From the NCBI RefSeq assembly GCF_009363535.1, contig NZ_CP045369.1:2305001-2369000 (forward strand): a stretch of 64,000 nt of DNA, given 5' to 3'. The DNA is from Microbulbifer sp. THAF38. Its GTDB lineage: Bacteria > Pseudomonadota > Gammaproteobacteria > Pseudomonadales > Cellvibrionaceae. This document shows, piece by piece, positions 44,885-54,035 of the stretch (the first letter of the stretch is position 1; every line of letters begins with the position of its first letter). A program made the translations under genes and the position numbers. The notes beneath the pieces were generated by a model. That model searched no databases, was not told where the DNA came from, and was given only the letters and a program-made list of their open reading frames with translations.

Positions 44885-46984
44885 ATGCTTACCAATCGGA
44901 TCGCCGCTCTATTTTCCGGCTTCTTGGTCATTGGCCTGCTTTCCACAACCGCTCTGGCAGAGACTGAGCCCCTAGCTCCTGAGAAGGATCAGGGCAGCAC
45001 TGCCAGGGAGATTGTCGGCAAGCTAGAAATGCTGCACTACAACAAGATCAAGGTCGGAGACGAAATGTCGGAAGACCTTTGGAATGAGTACATCGATGCT
45101 CTTGACCCCACCAAAAGCTACTTCCTCGCCTCAGACATCAATGAGTTCCGCGAATGGCAAACCAAACTTGACGACCAGCTGCGCGCTGGCGAAGTCAAAG
45201 CGGGCTTCGAGATTTACAACCGTTTCCGTCTTCGCATGGGGGATCGGTTAGACAATATCCTTTCTCAATTAGAGGACGGATTACCGCCGTTCGACTTCGA
45301 TCGCGATGAATCCCTGGAACTTGACCGCGAGGAGAGCCAGTGGCCCGCCTCCATTAGTGATGCCGATGACCTGTGGCGCAAGCGCCTGAAGAGTAGTGTT
45401 CTTAACTTGAGGCTCACAGGTAAAAAGGATGAGGAGATCCGCGACTTACTGGAACGCCGCTACAAAGGCCAGAAAAAGCGTCTTGAGCAGCAAAACAGTA
45501 ATGATGTGTTCGAGCTCTATATGAACTCACTGACCCGTCTTTACGATCCTCACAGTAACTATTTATCTCCCCGCTCCCTTGAAAACTTCAATATGAGCAT
45601 GTCGCTGTCCCTTGAGGGTATCGGTGCCGTATTGCAGGCGGATGAGGAATACACCAAAGTGGCCCGCCTGGTAGCCGGTGGCCCCGCTGACCGCACTGGC
45701 AAGATCAAGCCAAACGACAAGATCGTGGGTGTTGGCCAGGATAAAGAAGGCGAAATGGTCGATGTTGTTGGCTGGCGCCTGGATGACGTGGTAGACCTGA
45801 TCCGCGGTAAGGCCGGAACCTTCGTTCGCCTGGAAACCATTCCCACCGGCGGAGATGGCACCCACAGGACCATCCTGATCAAGCGCAGTAAAGTGAAGCT
45901 TGAAGATCAGGCTGCCAAGAAAGCCGTGTTTGAATTTTCAGACGGCAAGAAGAGCTACAAGATCGGCGTGATCAACCTGCCGACCTTCTATATAGACTTT
46001 GACGCCTATCGTCGTCGCGACCCCAACTACAAGAGCACCACCCGCGATGTGGCCAGGCTGCTCAGCGAGCTGAAAGAGGAAAAGGTCGACGGTATCATTC
46101 TCGATCTGCGCAACAATGGCGGCGGCTCCCTGCAGGAAGCCACCATGTTGACCGACCTGTTTATCGATCAGGGCCCGGTGGTTCAAATCCGTCACGCCAA
46201 CGAGCAGATTTCAAGGCATAACCGCTCCCGCTCCCGCGCCATGTATCGCGGTCCGTTGATGGTATTGATCAACCGCCTATCGGCTTCCGCTTCCGAAATC
46301 TTTGCCGGTGCCATTCAGGACTACAATCGCGGCCTGGTGGTCGGTAACCAGTCTTTCGGTAAGGGCACCGTACAAACCATGGCCCCTCTCAAGGAAGGCC
46401 AGTTAAAAATCACCCAATCCAAGTTCTACCGCGTATCCGGGGACAGCACTCAGCATGCCGGGGTGAAACCCGATATCCCCATGCCGCAGCTTATCGACGC
46501 GGAAAGTGTTGGTGAGAGCGCCTACGATACCGCCCTGCCCTGGGACCGTATCCACGCGGTGCCTCACGCCAAGTACTTTAACCTGAAGACACTGATTCCC
46601 AACCTGATCACCAAGCACAATAAGCGCACTGAATCAGACCCGGACTTTGTTTTCCTGCGCGATCAGTTCAAGTTTGAAAGTGAGCGGGCTGACAAAAAGC
46701 ACCTCTCTCTCAATGAGATGATGCGTGAGCAAGAGCGTGAAAATGTGAACCAACGCCTGCTCTCCATGGAGAACCGCCGCCGCGAAGCTAAAGGTCTTGA
46801 ACCCTACAAGGATTTCGAGGCATACGAAGAAAGCGAGTCGGAAGAAGTGGCAACTATCGGTGGCCCTGTAGAGATCAAGCTGGAAAAAGATCCAATCTTG
46901 AACGAAGCGGGCTATATAATGGCGGACTTTATCGGACTGGCTGACAAGGCCAGCAAGGCCCCGCCGCAAGTAGCCAATTTCTAA
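44885..46984 (+). CDS. prc: Carboxy-terminal processing protease (tail-specific protease Prc)
   Basis: A 699-residue periplasmic serine protease. Signal peptide residues 1-25 (cut near ALA-E). The N-terminal helical domain (residues 30-200) includes DPTKSYFLASDINEF and LYDPHSNYLSPRS; the PDZ domain spans about 230-320 (EGIGAVLQADEEYTKVARLV); the S41 peptidase domain follows, with the catalytic Ser in LSASASEIFAGAIQDY and the Lys in QSFGKGTVQT. The C-terminal DUF3340-like region completes the length (E. coli Prc is about 680). It trims protein tails, including PBP3 and MepS in E. coli. It is monocistronic in appearance, with two hairpins after the stop. Confidence 0.97.
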   Translation: MLTNRIAALFSGFLVIGLLSTTALAETEPLAPEKDQGSTAREIVGKLEMLHYNKIKVGDEMSEDLWNEYIDALDPTKSYFLASDINEFREWQTKLDDQLRAGEVKAGFEIYNRFRLRMGDRLDNILSQLEDGLPPFDFDRDESLELDREESQWPASISDADDLWRKRLKSSVLNLRLTGKKDEEIRDLLERRYKGQKKRLEQQNSNDVFELYMNSLTRLYDPHSNYLSPRSLENFNMSMSLSLEGIGAVLQADEEYTKVARLVAGGPADRTGKIKPNDKIVGVGQDKEGEMVDVVGWRLDDVVDLIRGKAGTFVRLETIPTGGDGTHRTILIKRSKVKLEDQAAKKAVFEFSDGKKSYKIGVINLPTFYIDFDAYRRRDPNYKSTTRDVARLLSELKEEKVDGIILDLRNNGGGSLQEATMLTDLFIDQGPVVQIRHANEQISRHNRSRSRAMYRGPLMVLINRLSASASEIFAGAIQDYNRGLVVGNQSFGKGTVQTMAPLKEGQLKITQSKFYRVSGDSTQHAGVKPDIPMPQLIDAESVGESAYDTALPWDRIHAVPHAKYFNLKTLIPNLITKHNKRTESDPDFVFLRDQFKFESERADKKHLSLNEMMREQERENVNQRLLSMENRRREAKGLEPYKDFEAYEESESEEVATIGGPVEIKLEKDPILNEAGYIMADFIGLADKASKAPPQVANF

Positions 46985-46993
46985 CAATGTGAT

Positions 46994-47026
46994 GTGCTCT
47001 GGGTGAATTACGCTCACCCAGAGCAC
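46994..47026 (+). other. Perfect 13-bp hairpin after prc
   Basis: GTGCTCTGGGTGA (46994-47006) pairs with TCACCCAGAGCAC (47014-47026), loop of 7. It lies 9 bp after the prc stop and has no T-run; a second hairpin with T-run follows. Confidence 0.6.
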
Positions 47027-47039
47027 GCAGCAACAATTT

Positions 47040-47063
47040 AGGTCGGGCTTGCCCGACCTTTTT
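47040..47063 (+). terminator. Rho-independent terminator between prc and xthA
   Basis: AGGTCGGGC, 2-base spacer, GCCCGACCT, then TTTT. It ends 15 bases before the xthA start codon, so it sits in the xthA leader if that gene is read from upstream. Confidence 0.85.
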
Positions 47064-47078
47064 CATTTGGGGGAAGAA

Positions 47079-47894
47079 ATGAAAGTCGTTTCCTTTAACG
47101 TCAACAGTATTCGTACTCGTCTGCACCAAATGCAGGCTTTAGTAGATAGCCATCAACCCGATATCATTGGTCTTCAGGAGACTAAAGTCACCGATGAAGA
47201 CTTTCCTGTGGATGCCATCCGCGACCTGGGGTATGAGCTGATCTTTTTTGGCCAAAAAACACACTACGGTGTAGCTCTGCTCTCACGCCTGCCATTTATC
47301 GATCGCGAATATGGCTTCCCAACCGATGACGATAGCGCTCAGCGACGTATGGTCATGGGTAAATTCGATATTGGTGGCTCGAAACCCCTCACCGTGATCA
47401 ACGGTTATTTTCCCCAAGGGGAGAATCGTGAGCACCCGGTAAAATTCCCGGCGAAAGAAAAGTACTACGCAGACCTGGATACCTACCTGCAAACCACCTG
47501 CGATCCCGAAGCCCCAGTATTGGTCATTGGCGACATGAACATCTCTCCGAGTGATCTGGATATCGGTATCGGCGAGCCCAATCGCAAGCGCTGGCTGCGC
47601 GACGGTAAATGCAGCTTCCTTCCAGAGGAGCGCGAGTGGTTGCAAAAGATTGAGGCCTGGGGCCTGGCGGATACCTTCCGTAGGATGAATCCCGAAACAG
47701 ATGATGTATTCAGCTGGTTTGACTATCGCAGCAAGGGCTTTGACCGTGAACCAAAGCGTGGACTGCGGATTGACTTGATCATGGCCACTAGTCCACTGAT
47801 GGAGCGCTGCGTGGCCACAGGTGTGGATTATGACATTCGCGCTATGGAGCGCCCCTCAGACCATGCACCGGTCTGGGCGGAATTTAAGCTCTGA
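47079..47894 (+). CDS. xthA: Exodeoxyribonuclease III
   Basis: A 271-residue AP endonuclease/3'-5' exonuclease with all EEP-fold blocks: [13 protein letters not shown] at the start, IIGLQETKV (catalytic Glu), [36 protein letters not shown] (Asp, Asn), LRIDLIMAT and RPSDHAPVW (catalytic Asp-His). It removes abasic sites and blocked 3' ends during base excision repair. ATG 47079 follows GGGGGAAGAA; an in-frame start 10 codons upstream would lie inside the terminator. The length equals that of E. coli ExoIII. Confidence 0.96.
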   Translation: MKVVSFNVNSIRTRLHQMQALVDSHQPDIIGLQETKVTDEDFPVDAIRDLGYELIFFGQKTHYGVALLSRLPFIDREYGFPTDDDSAQRRMVMGKFDIGGSKPLTVINGYFPQGENREHPVKFPAKEKYYADLDTYLQTTCDPEAPVLVIGDMNISPSDLDIGIGEPNRKRWLRDGKCSFLPEEREWLQKIEAWGLADTFRRMNPETDDVFSWFDYRSKGFDREPKRGLRIDLIMATSPLMERCVATGVDYDIRAMERPSDHAPVWAEFKL

Positions 47895-47906
47895 GCATTT
47901 AGAAAT

Positions 47907-47932
47907 AACCGGGACCCACTCCCGGTTTTTTT
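47907..47932 (+). terminator. Terminator after xthA
   Basis: AACCGGGA (47907-47914) pairs with TCCCGGTT (47920-47927), followed by TTTTT. It is 12 bp past the stop. Confidence 0.85.
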
Positions 47933-47938
47933 AGTCCT

Positions 47939-47993
47939 TTGAATATTCGATTTTCCATATATAATGCCGACTAGGTCGAACGGTATACCGTTC
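47939..47993 (+). promoter_or_regulatory. Promoter and palindromic operator of the arsenic operon
   Basis: TTGAAT (47939-47944), 15-bp spacer, TATAAT (47960-47965). A perfect 16-bp palindrome, GAACGGTATACCGTTC, at 47978-47993 covers the region just after the transcription start and lies 12 bp before the first gene. It does not resemble the ArsR-like box further down (48846-48879). Confidence 0.65.
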
Positions 47994-48005
47994 TGGAGCA
48001 CTCCT

Positions 48006-48425
48006 ATGAAGAGGCGCATCCTGTTTATCTGCTCGGGAAATTCAGCCCGCTCTTTAATAGCTGAGGCCTTATTGCGGCATTACGGTGGAGAATTCTTCGA
48101 GGTAGTCAGTGCAGGGACAGACCCCACACCAGTGGATGTCCGGGCTATCAGAGCACTCCAGCGTTTCGGCATCCCGATCAAAGGGCTTTACTCCAAAAGT
48201 TTGCAGGAGGTTTCCGACCAAGACTTTGACTTGGTCATTACCCTGTGCAACAAGAGCCACAGGGAGTATGTACCCGACGCAGGACATGGCAAGTTGATAT
48301 CCTGGGATTTTGAAGATCCAGCCAGCCGCCACTGCTTTCGGCCCTTTTATACAACGGTGCTGGAGTTGAGCACCCGCATCAAGCTATTTGTGCTGGTATA
48401 CACCAAAGCTGCGAAAGCGGCATAA
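48006..48425 (+). CDS. Low-molecular-weight phosphatase family protein, probable arsenate reductase
   Basis: A 139-residue protein with the P-loop CSGNSARS (CX5R, residues 9-16) typical of LMW-PTPases and thioredoxin-type ArsC, and an Asp-containing DFEDPAS block near residue 105. A second cysteine in VITLCNKSHRE (about 80-90) matches the ArsC redox position. Proteins of this type reduce arsenate to arsenite with thioredoxin. It starts the ars-like operon, 12 bp after a palindromic operator. ATG 48006 is preferred over an in-frame start 14 codons earlier that would overlap the operator. Confidence 0.85.
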   Translation: MKRRILFICSGNSARSLIAEALLRHYGGEFFEVVSAGTDPTPVDVRAIRALQRFGIPIKGLYSKSLQEVSDQDFDLVITLCNKSHREYVPDAGHGKLISWDFEDPASRHCFRPFYTTVLELSTRIKLFVLVYTKAAKAA

Positions 48426-48444
48426 CCGAAAATTGGGGAAAACC

Positions 48445-48789
48445 TTGAACCCAGTTCAGTTTTACAAGTGTCTGGCAGATGAAACCCGCCTGCGCACATT
48501 ACTTTTGATCTCCCATGAGGAGGAGCTTTGTGTGTGCGAACTCACTGCCGCTATGGGGTTGAGCCAGCCCAAAATTTCCCGTCACTTGGCCCTACTCCGC
48601 GGTGCCGATCTGTTGCAGGATCGCCGCCAGGGGCAGTGGGTTTTCTACCGTATTAATCCAGCTTTGGGGAACTGGGCCAAATCGATCCTTCAGGATACTC
48701 TTCAGGCAAATAGGCACTTTATTGAGGAGGATCTGCACAACCTGATCCAGATGGGGGACAGGCCCCAAAGGGCCACCTTGTGCTGCTAG
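48445..48789 (+). CDS. arsR: ArsR-family arsenic-responsive repressor
   Basis: A 114-residue winged-helix repressor. KCLADETRLRTLLLI opens the fold; the arsenite-binding motif ELCVCEL (residues 25-31 of the protein) has both cysteines at the usual spacing; the recognition helix is LSQPKISRHLALLRGADLL; the wing is DRRQGQWVFYRI. Two more cysteines sit at the very end (LCC). Arsenite binding should release it from DNA. The start is probably TTG 48445 (GGGG upstream); an ATG frame 19 codons upstream overlaps the previous gene. It lies 19 bp after the reductase gene. Confidence 0.93.
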   Translation: MNPVQFYKCLADETRLRTLLLISHEEELCVCELTAAMGLSQPKISRHLALLRGADLLQDRRQGQWVFYRINPALGNWAKSILQDTLQANRHFIEEDLHNLIQMGDRPQRATLCC

Positions 48790-48845
48790 GCCGTGCAGGC
48801 ATCAGATTCCCAACAGGTAATTACATCAAATCGCTGTAAAAATTT

Positions 48846-48879
48846 ATCTAGATATATGCGTTTTTTCATATGTCGAGAT
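48846..48879. promoter_or_regulatory. Candidate ArsR box before the GAPDH gene
   Basis: ATCTAGATATATG (48846-48858) and CATATGTCGAGAT (48867-48879) form a 13-bp inverted repeat (11 of 13 match) around CGTTTTTT. It ends 17 bp before the GAPDH start, so gapdh-arsJ may have its own arsenic-regulated promoter. Confidence 0.55.
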
Positions 48880-48896
48880 TACTTAGGAGATACAAA

Positions 48897-49904
48897 ATGG
48901 CTATTAAAGTCGGAATCAATGGATTTGGTCGTATCGGTCGACTTGTTCTGCGTGCAGCTTGGGACTGGCCTGAAATTGAATTCATTCATATCAATGATCC
49001 CGCGGGAGATGCCCCAACCCTCGCTCACCTGCTTAATTTTGATTCTGTTCATGGGCGCTGGCAGCACAATGCAGAAGCCAGTGACAACACCATCACCGTT
49101 GATGGTCGGGAAATAAGCTGCAGCCACAATCTTGCCATTGCCGATACCGATTGGAGTGCTTGTGACCTTGTCATCGAGGCTTCCGGTAAAATGAAGACCA
49201 GCGCTGCTTTGGAGGATTACCTAAAGCAGGGCGTAAAAAGAGTATTGGTTTCGGCTCCAGTGAAAGAAGCCGGGGTGCCAAATATTGTTTTGGGGGTGAA
49301 CCAACATATTTACGATCCCGCCAAACACCGAATCATTACTGCCGCTTCTTGCACAACCAACTGCTTGGCCCCAGTAGTAAAAGTGATACACGAAAACCTG
49401 GGCATCAAGCATGGTTCCATCACCACAATCCACGATATCACCAACACCCAGACAATCCTTGATGCGCCCCATGCAGATCTGCGCCGCGCAAGAGCCTGTG
49501 GAGCCAGTCTGATACCCACTACTACCGGCTCAGCTACAGCAATCACCGCCATCTTCCCAGAGTTGACTGGTAAGCTGAACGGCCATGCCGTACGAGTCCC
49601 GCTGGCCAATGCCTCCCTGACTGATTGTGTTTTCGAAGTAGAACGGGAAACAACTGTAGATGAGGTTAATGACCTTCTGAAAACCGCAGCAGAGGGTGAG
49701 CTGAAAGATATCCTCGGTTATGAAGAGCGCCCGCTGGTCTCTGTGGACTATAAAACTGACCCCCGCTCCAGCATCGTAGATGCTCTCTCCACCATGGTAA
49801 TTAATGGCTCGCAGGTGAAAATTTATACCTGGTATGACAACGAGTGGGGCTATGCAAATCGCACTGCGGAACTGGCCCGCCTAGTCGGCACTATGGACCA
49901 ATAA
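48897..49904 (+). CDS. Glyceraldehyde-3-phosphate dehydrogenase, ArsJ-associated
   Basis: A 335-residue GAPDH. The NAD fold starts [19 protein letters not shown]; the catalytic Cys is in [14 protein letters not shown] (about residue 150) and the His in HDITNTQT (about 177); [11 protein letters not shown] and [11 protein letters not shown] complete the family pattern. Because it is 85 bp upstream of arsJ inside an arsenic operon, it is most likely the dedicated enzyme that makes 1-arseno-3-phosphoglycerate from arsenate and glyceraldehyde 3-phosphate. ATG 48897 has AGGAG upstream; the open frame begins 9 codons earlier. Confidence 0.94.
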   Translation: MAIKVGINGFGRIGRLVLRAAWDWPEIEFIHINDPAGDAPTLAHLLNFDSVHGRWQHNAEASDNTITVDGREISCSHNLAIADTDWSACDLVIEASGKMKTSAALEDYLKQGVKRVLVSAPVKEAGVPNIVLGVNQHIYDPAKHRIITAASCTTNCLAPVVKVIHENLGIKHGSITTIHDITNTQTILDAPHADLRRARACGASLIPTTTGSATAITAIFPELTGKLNGHAVRVPLANASLTDCVFEVERETTVDEVNDLLKTAAEGELKDILGYEERPLVSVDYKTDPRSSIVDALSTMVINGSQVKIYTWYDNEWGYANRTAELARLVGTMDQ

Positions 49905-49933
49905 ATTTTTGCCCAATTAATTCTCAAATAAGG

Positions 49934-49954
49934 CTGGCCTGGTCTCCAGGCCAG
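49934..49954 (+). other. Intercistronic hairpin between GAPDH and arsJ
   Basis: CTGGCCTGG, TCT loop, CCAGGCCAG: a perfect 9-bp stem with no T-run, 30 bp after the GAPDH stop. It may set the ratio of the two products. Confidence 0.55.
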
Positions 49955-49988
49955 ATAGCGCCCAAGCAGTAAGAGTTAAGAAAAGCCA

Positions 49989-51233
49989 ATGCAGTTTTTA
50001 TCCACCCTTTCACCCTCGGTACGCCAGTATTTATTGGTGACTGGCAACTATTGGTCTTTTACCTTGACCGATGGTGCATTGCGCATGCTGGTGCTACTGC
50101 ATTTTCACACCCTGGGTTACAGCCCACTAGAAATAGCCTTCCTGTTTCTTTTTTATGAAATTTTTGGGGTTGTGACCAATCTAGTGGGCGGGTGGCTCGG
50201 CGCACGCCTGGGTCTCAATCGTACAATGAATATCGGTTTGACCTTACAGGTATGCGCCCTGGCCATGCTGCTGGTTCCATCCAGCTATCTCAGTGTGCCC
50301 TGGGTTATGGCCGCTCAGGGCATCTCGGGCATTGCCAAAGACCTGAACAAAATGAGTGCAAAAAGCTCGATCAAACTCTTACTACCCAGCAATGCTCAAG
50401 GGGCTCTATATCACTGGATTGCCCTGCTGACCGGTTCCAAGAACGCTCTCAAAGGAATTGGCTTCTTTATGGGGGGAGCGCTACTTGCGCTAATGGGATT
50501 TCGCGGGGCCGTATTATTGATGGCAATAGCTCTCGCCGTGGTGTTGCTATTGAGCAAGAAATTTTTGCGAGCAAATCTGGGCAAGGCGAAAGCAAAAGCC
50601 CGCTTCAAGGACGTATTCTCCAAGAGTCGTTCGGTGAATATTCTTGCTGCCGCCAGGTTATTCCTATTTGCTTCACGCGATGCTTGGTTTGTAATCGCCC
50701 TGCCCGTTTTCCTTGCAAGCCAGTTTAACTGGAGCCACTGGCAGGTTGGTGCCTTTCTGGCTAGCTGGATCATCGGCTATGGAGCTGTGCAGGCCATTGC
50801 CCCCAAAATCACCGCGAGTTTTTCTCCAAAAGTTCCCGATGGGCGGACAGCCCTACTCTGGGGAGGAGGGTTGACTCTGATACCCGCCCTTATTGCCCTC
50901 GCACTATATGCAGGCTTTCACCCACAGCTCAGTATACTTCTGGGCCTAATGGTCTTTGCGGTGTTATTTGCCGTTAACTCTTCGGTACACAGTTACTTGA
51001 TCGTTGCCTATGCCAGAGACGATGGAGTTTCGATGGATGTGGGCTTTTACTATATGGCCAATGCCATGGGGCGTCTGGGTGGAACTTTACTATCCGGTTG
51101 GGTGTTCCAAACTGCCGGATTGCAAGCCTGTTTGTTGGTATCCACCGTCTTATTGCTTCTAGCCACACTTGTTTCTCTCGCCTTGCCCAAACATAAAGAG
51201 GAAGGAAATTCGATAGTCAATGCAGTAGCTTGA
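49989..51233 (+). CDS. arsJ: Organoarsenical efflux MFS transporter
   Basis: A 414-residue 12-helix MFS protein. The N-terminal region (RQYLLVTGNYWSFTLTDGAL) and the inter-helix GGWLGARLGLNRTMNIGLTL, followed by GISGIAKDLNKMSAKSSIK, are characteristic of ArsJ. It exports 1-arseno-3-phosphoglycerate, which then breaks down outside to release arsenate. Its pairing with GAPDH is the known arsJ-gapdh module of Pseudomonas and other proteobacteria. No acr3 or arsB gene is present, so resistance here should rest on the arsenate export route; the reductase upstream is then less obviously needed. Confidence 0.95.
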   Translation: MQFLSTLSPSVRQYLLVTGNYWSFTLTDGALRMLVLLHFHTLGYSPLEIAFLFLFYEIFGVVTNLVGGWLGARLGLNRTMNIGLTLQVCALAMLLVPSSYLSVPWVMAAQGISGIAKDLNKMSAKSSIKLLLPSNAQGALYHWIALLTGSKNALKGIGFFMGGALLALMGFRGAVLLMAIALAVVLLLSKKFLRANLGKAKAKARFKDVFSKSRSVNILAAARLFLFASRDAWFVIALPVFLASQFNWSHWQVGAFLASWIIGYGAVQAIAPKITASFSPKVPDGRTALLWGGGLTLIPALIALALYAGFHPQLSILLGLMVFAVLFAVNSSVHSYLIVAYARDDGVSMDVGFYYMANAMGRLGGTLLSGWVFQTAGLQACLLVSTVLLLLATLVSLALPKHKEEGNSIVNAVA

Positions 51234-51593
51234 ACAGATACCGGATTATAGGCGCTCAATAAAAAGTAATACCGACGACTTCTTCTCAGCTATGGGGTGA
51301 AACTCCCCCGGGGGATCACAACCTAGCAACAATAGGAGGGAGCAGGAACACAATATCCAGCAGAAACAACTTCGCATAAGTTACCACTTAGGACCCTGGA
51401 ACAAACCGGCAGTCCAGTTATGACTCAGTGTCAAAAGGCCCAGAGTATCCAAAAGGTCAGGCCAGTTTTACGGGCAGAAGATTAAAGAACTGAAAGCCAA
51501 ACATCCATGCCAAATTGGTACCAAATCCTGCCATCCAGCAATAGCCAAGGTGCCCCAGCTCCATGCACACTAACGTCCCAATAATGAGACGAT
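51234..51593. other. Gene-free stretch after the arsenic operon
   Basis: It separates arsJ from a convergent polysaccharide deacetylase gene. No strong terminator, repeat or gene is seen. Confidence 0.4.
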
Positions 51594-52442
51594 TTAGTCA
51601 CCCGTAGAGATATCTCTTCCACGTGTACATAAGTCAATGGCTGGAACTATTTCGTAGCCAAGCGCTAATGCCAGCCTCAATACCTTTTCCAGGGCAGCCA
51701 TACGTTTAGGATCAGTGCCTGTCACATGGGCGTGGCTGATCAAAGTTACAAAGCCATTGGTCTGTGCAACATTCCTGATTACCTGGCACCAGTAATCGGA
51801 TAGGAGTTGCGGATTGCTTAAACCATTGTCGGCAAGACGATAGTGAACAGCATCCACCATAAACCACTGCCAGGAAATACAGACCAGGCCATTTTCCTGT
51901 TGCTGGATTTTGTCACCAGTGAATCCGCTTACATCATTCGGGAGGCACTTGGGTAGAGCGGTTTCCACACTAGAGTCATAAATAAAATCATAATCAGCAA
52001 GTATCTGTCGGGTAAATGGCCCCACTTTGCCACCGGGTGCCCTAAAGCCAAAAGGCTGGATGCCACGCAACTGTAGAACTTTTAAACCATCATGAATGGA
52101 TTGACGGGCTGCTCGCTGATCCAAGCTGGCAAAGTGCTCATGAGTCCAACCGTGCAGGCCTATCTCATGACCCCCGTTGTGGATATTCTCAATGATCGCC
52201 CCATAGTGTAGAGCACTCCACCCTTCTACGAAAAAGGTCGCCCGTATTTGCAAGCGATCCAACAGCTGTAAAACTTGCGGAAATCCAATAGTGATCTCTG
52301 GGGCTTCCCAATCTGGAACAGCGGACTTCTTAAGAAACATGTTTCTAGCTTCGCCAAGATTGTCAAAGGTCAAACAAAGTACCCTGGATTTATGGCTTTT
52401 AATCTCTGAATCCATATCAGAGACCACTGGATTCACTGGCAT
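51594..52442 (-). CDS. Polysaccharide deacetylase family protein (NodB-type)
   Basis: A 282-residue carbohydrate esterase-4-like protein. Motif 1 is LCLTFDNLGEA, where the usual Asp-Asp pair is Asp-Asn, as in a known subgroup; motif 2 is GHEIGLHGWTHEHF, with the metal His pair (HGWTH); motif 3 is PFGFRAPGGKVGPF; the last is TLISHAHVTG with the catalytic-site His. No signal peptide is seen, so it acts in the cytoplasm or on a precursor. The true substrate may not be a polysaccharide. It lies 30 bp downstream of the cytochrome b561 gene. Confidence 0.88.
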   Translation of the reverse strand: MPVNPVVSDMDSEIKSHKSRVLCLTFDNLGEARNMFLKKSAVPDWEAPEITIGFPQVLQLLDRLQIRATFFVEGWSALHYGAIIENIHNGGHEIGLHGWTHEHFASLDQRAARQSIHDGLKVLQLRGIQPFGFRAPGGKVGPFTRQILADYDFIYDSSVETALPKCLPNDVSGFTGDKIQQQENGLVCISWQWFMVDAVHYRLADNGLSNPQLLSDYWCQVIRNVAQTNGFVTLISHAHVTGTDPKRMAALEKVLRLALALGYEIVPAIDLCTRGRDISTGD

Positions 52443-52472
52443 GTTTTTTCAGCTTCAGAAGGAGTGGTTATT

Positions 52473-53063
52473 TCACTTTTTACCGGTAGTCATTCGCACC
52501 AGGGTTCGGTCTTTCTTGATAAAGTGATGGTAGAGAGCGGCCAAAACATGACCAAGAATAAGCAGCCAAACCAACCACTCCCCCAGAACTTCTTTGTGAA
52601 TGAAATCGATAGGTTCCTCGAACTGCTTGAAGGTCAGACCCATTTTATTTTGAACAATGCTTGTAAAAAGCGATGTGTCAGCAAATTGAGGGATTTCAAA
52701 CAGGAAAAAGTACTCGGTATTCACCCCTGTACCCAGATATCCGGTTAGTGGTGCAATAATCATGATTAGATATAATAGGAAGTGACCCGTATGGGCAGCA
52801 AAGTGCTCTAACTTAGAGCCCGGCTCTAGCCTGGGTGTAGGATTGGTAAGGCGCCAGAAAATTCGCAACAATACAAACGCCCCAATGGTTATCCCAATAG
52901 ATAAATGAAGCTGTAGTGCAGTCCAGTTTTCAGGCGTATCTTCCTCGGTAAACCATTTGAGATAATAGACGCTGACATAAGATCCCAGAAACAAGAAGGC
53001 TATGATCCAATGAAGCCATTTAGCGACGGTTCCATATTCATATATAGTATTTCTGGCGCCCAT
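52473..53063 (-). CDS. Cytochrome b561 family protein
   Basis: A 196-residue di-haem membrane cytochrome with four helices. Haem-ligand histidines are in KWLHWIIAFLF (helix 1), LQLHLSIGITIGAF (helix 2), AAHTGHFLLYLIMIIAPLTGY (helix 3) and GHVLAALYHHFIKKDRTLVRM (helix 4), the typical E. coli CybB pattern ending in HxxxxKDxTLxRM. It moves electrons from quinol, and members are known to act as superoxide:quinone oxidoreductases. It is upstream of the deacetylase gene. Confidence 0.93.
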   Translation of the reverse strand: MGARNTIYEYGTVAKWLHWIIAFLFLGSYVSVYYLKWFTEEDTPENWTALQLHLSIGITIGAFVLLRIFWRLTNPTPRLEPGSKLEHFAAHTGHFLLYLIMIIAPLTGYLGTGVNTEYFFLFEIPQFADTSLFTSIVQNKMGLTFKQFEEPIDFIHKEVLGEWLVWLLILGHVLAALYHHFIKKDRTLVRMTTGKK

Positions 53064-53266
53064 AGAATAGCCTTCTTCTGAATATTTCTATTTACAACAC
53101 TATCAATCTAAAGATTACACGGACTCCTATTATAAGATATTGGCCAGGAGTGCTTGGGCACTAGGGATGTTATCGATAGGCTTTTGTGGATCTCCCCCCC
53201 AACCTTCTGTTTAAAGTAACTTATATGCTTATATCTTATGGGGAAACATTCAGGCAGCTAAATCCA

Positions 53267-53923
53267 TTACATAACGGCTTGAAATGACTTCTTTACCCCA
53301 ATAAAAAAGAAAAGTACGCCGACCGTCTGCACCATGTGGTAAATCCCATTATGGTTAAACGTCCAAATAAACGTAAATTCTACCGCCGTTCTTACCTGAA
53401 AGATCACAGCTGTAAAAGAAAAAATTCCGCCCAACACCATATACCATGCCCCAGGCAAGCGATCAGTCCAGCCCAGCCAGGCATAACCGATAATAACAGG
53501 AACCATTATTAGCGCCTGGTAAGCAACAAACATCAAGAATCCGTTAGTTTTCAAAACCGCCAGAACAAAAAATAGAAAGCCGGCCAGTAAGATATAGGGG
53601 AATGCTTTTTTAGAATAACATTCACCTAGGAGGTCATTAATAACAGCCAAAGTGAAAGTCGTCAGGAAAAGACCAAGGAAGATAAACAAGATATACCACA
53701 GCCCTATCCGAAGATATTGAGATGTCTCTACTCCATGTATAAAGGCGGCCAGAAGAGCACCAGCAAATAATAAAGCGTAGAAACAAAGCCACACATTCCG
53801 TTTCCAATCGGGCTGGAAATCACTTCTAATAAAATAAATAAAAATCAGCAGCGCCGAGACCGCCAATATCAAGTCTGTTATTGATGAAACCTGTTCAGTA
53901 GGCACATCTGTTAACCTAAGCAC
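53267..53923 (-). CDS. Seven-helix membrane protein of unknown function
   Basis: A 218-residue, strongly hydrophobic protein with about seven transmembrane helices. Start is GTG with AAGGA upstream. I cannot name its family with confidence; the length and the helix pattern with FNHNGIYHMVQTVGVLFFFIG near the end resemble DUF6962-type proteins. The conserved-looking His pair in the HNGIYH segment could be functional. It follows another unknown membrane gene at 113 bp. Confidence 0.75.
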   Translation of the reverse strand: MLRLTDVPTEQVSSITDLILAVSALLIFIYFIRSDFQPDWKRNVWLCFYALLFAGALLAAFIHGVETSQYLRIGLWYILFIFLGLFLTTFTLAVINDLLGECYSKKAFPYILLAGFLFFVLAVLKTNGFLMFVAYQALIMVPVIIGYAWLGWTDRLPGAWYMVLGGIFSFTAVIFQVRTAVEFTFIWTFNHNGIYHMVQTVGVLFFFIGVKKSFQAVM

Positions 53924-54035
53924 TTATTTCATATTCCTTCAATGCAACATATTAATTGGCAACCAACACTCAACACCACCCCATCAATCCAATAGCAAAA
54001 TTACCCAAAGCAGCATTAATCGACAACCAACTTAA

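Noticed and set aside
48897..49904. Assignment of the GAPDH as the central glycolytic enzyme
   Set aside because: Its place directly before arsJ and after arsR indicates the arsenic-specific copy.
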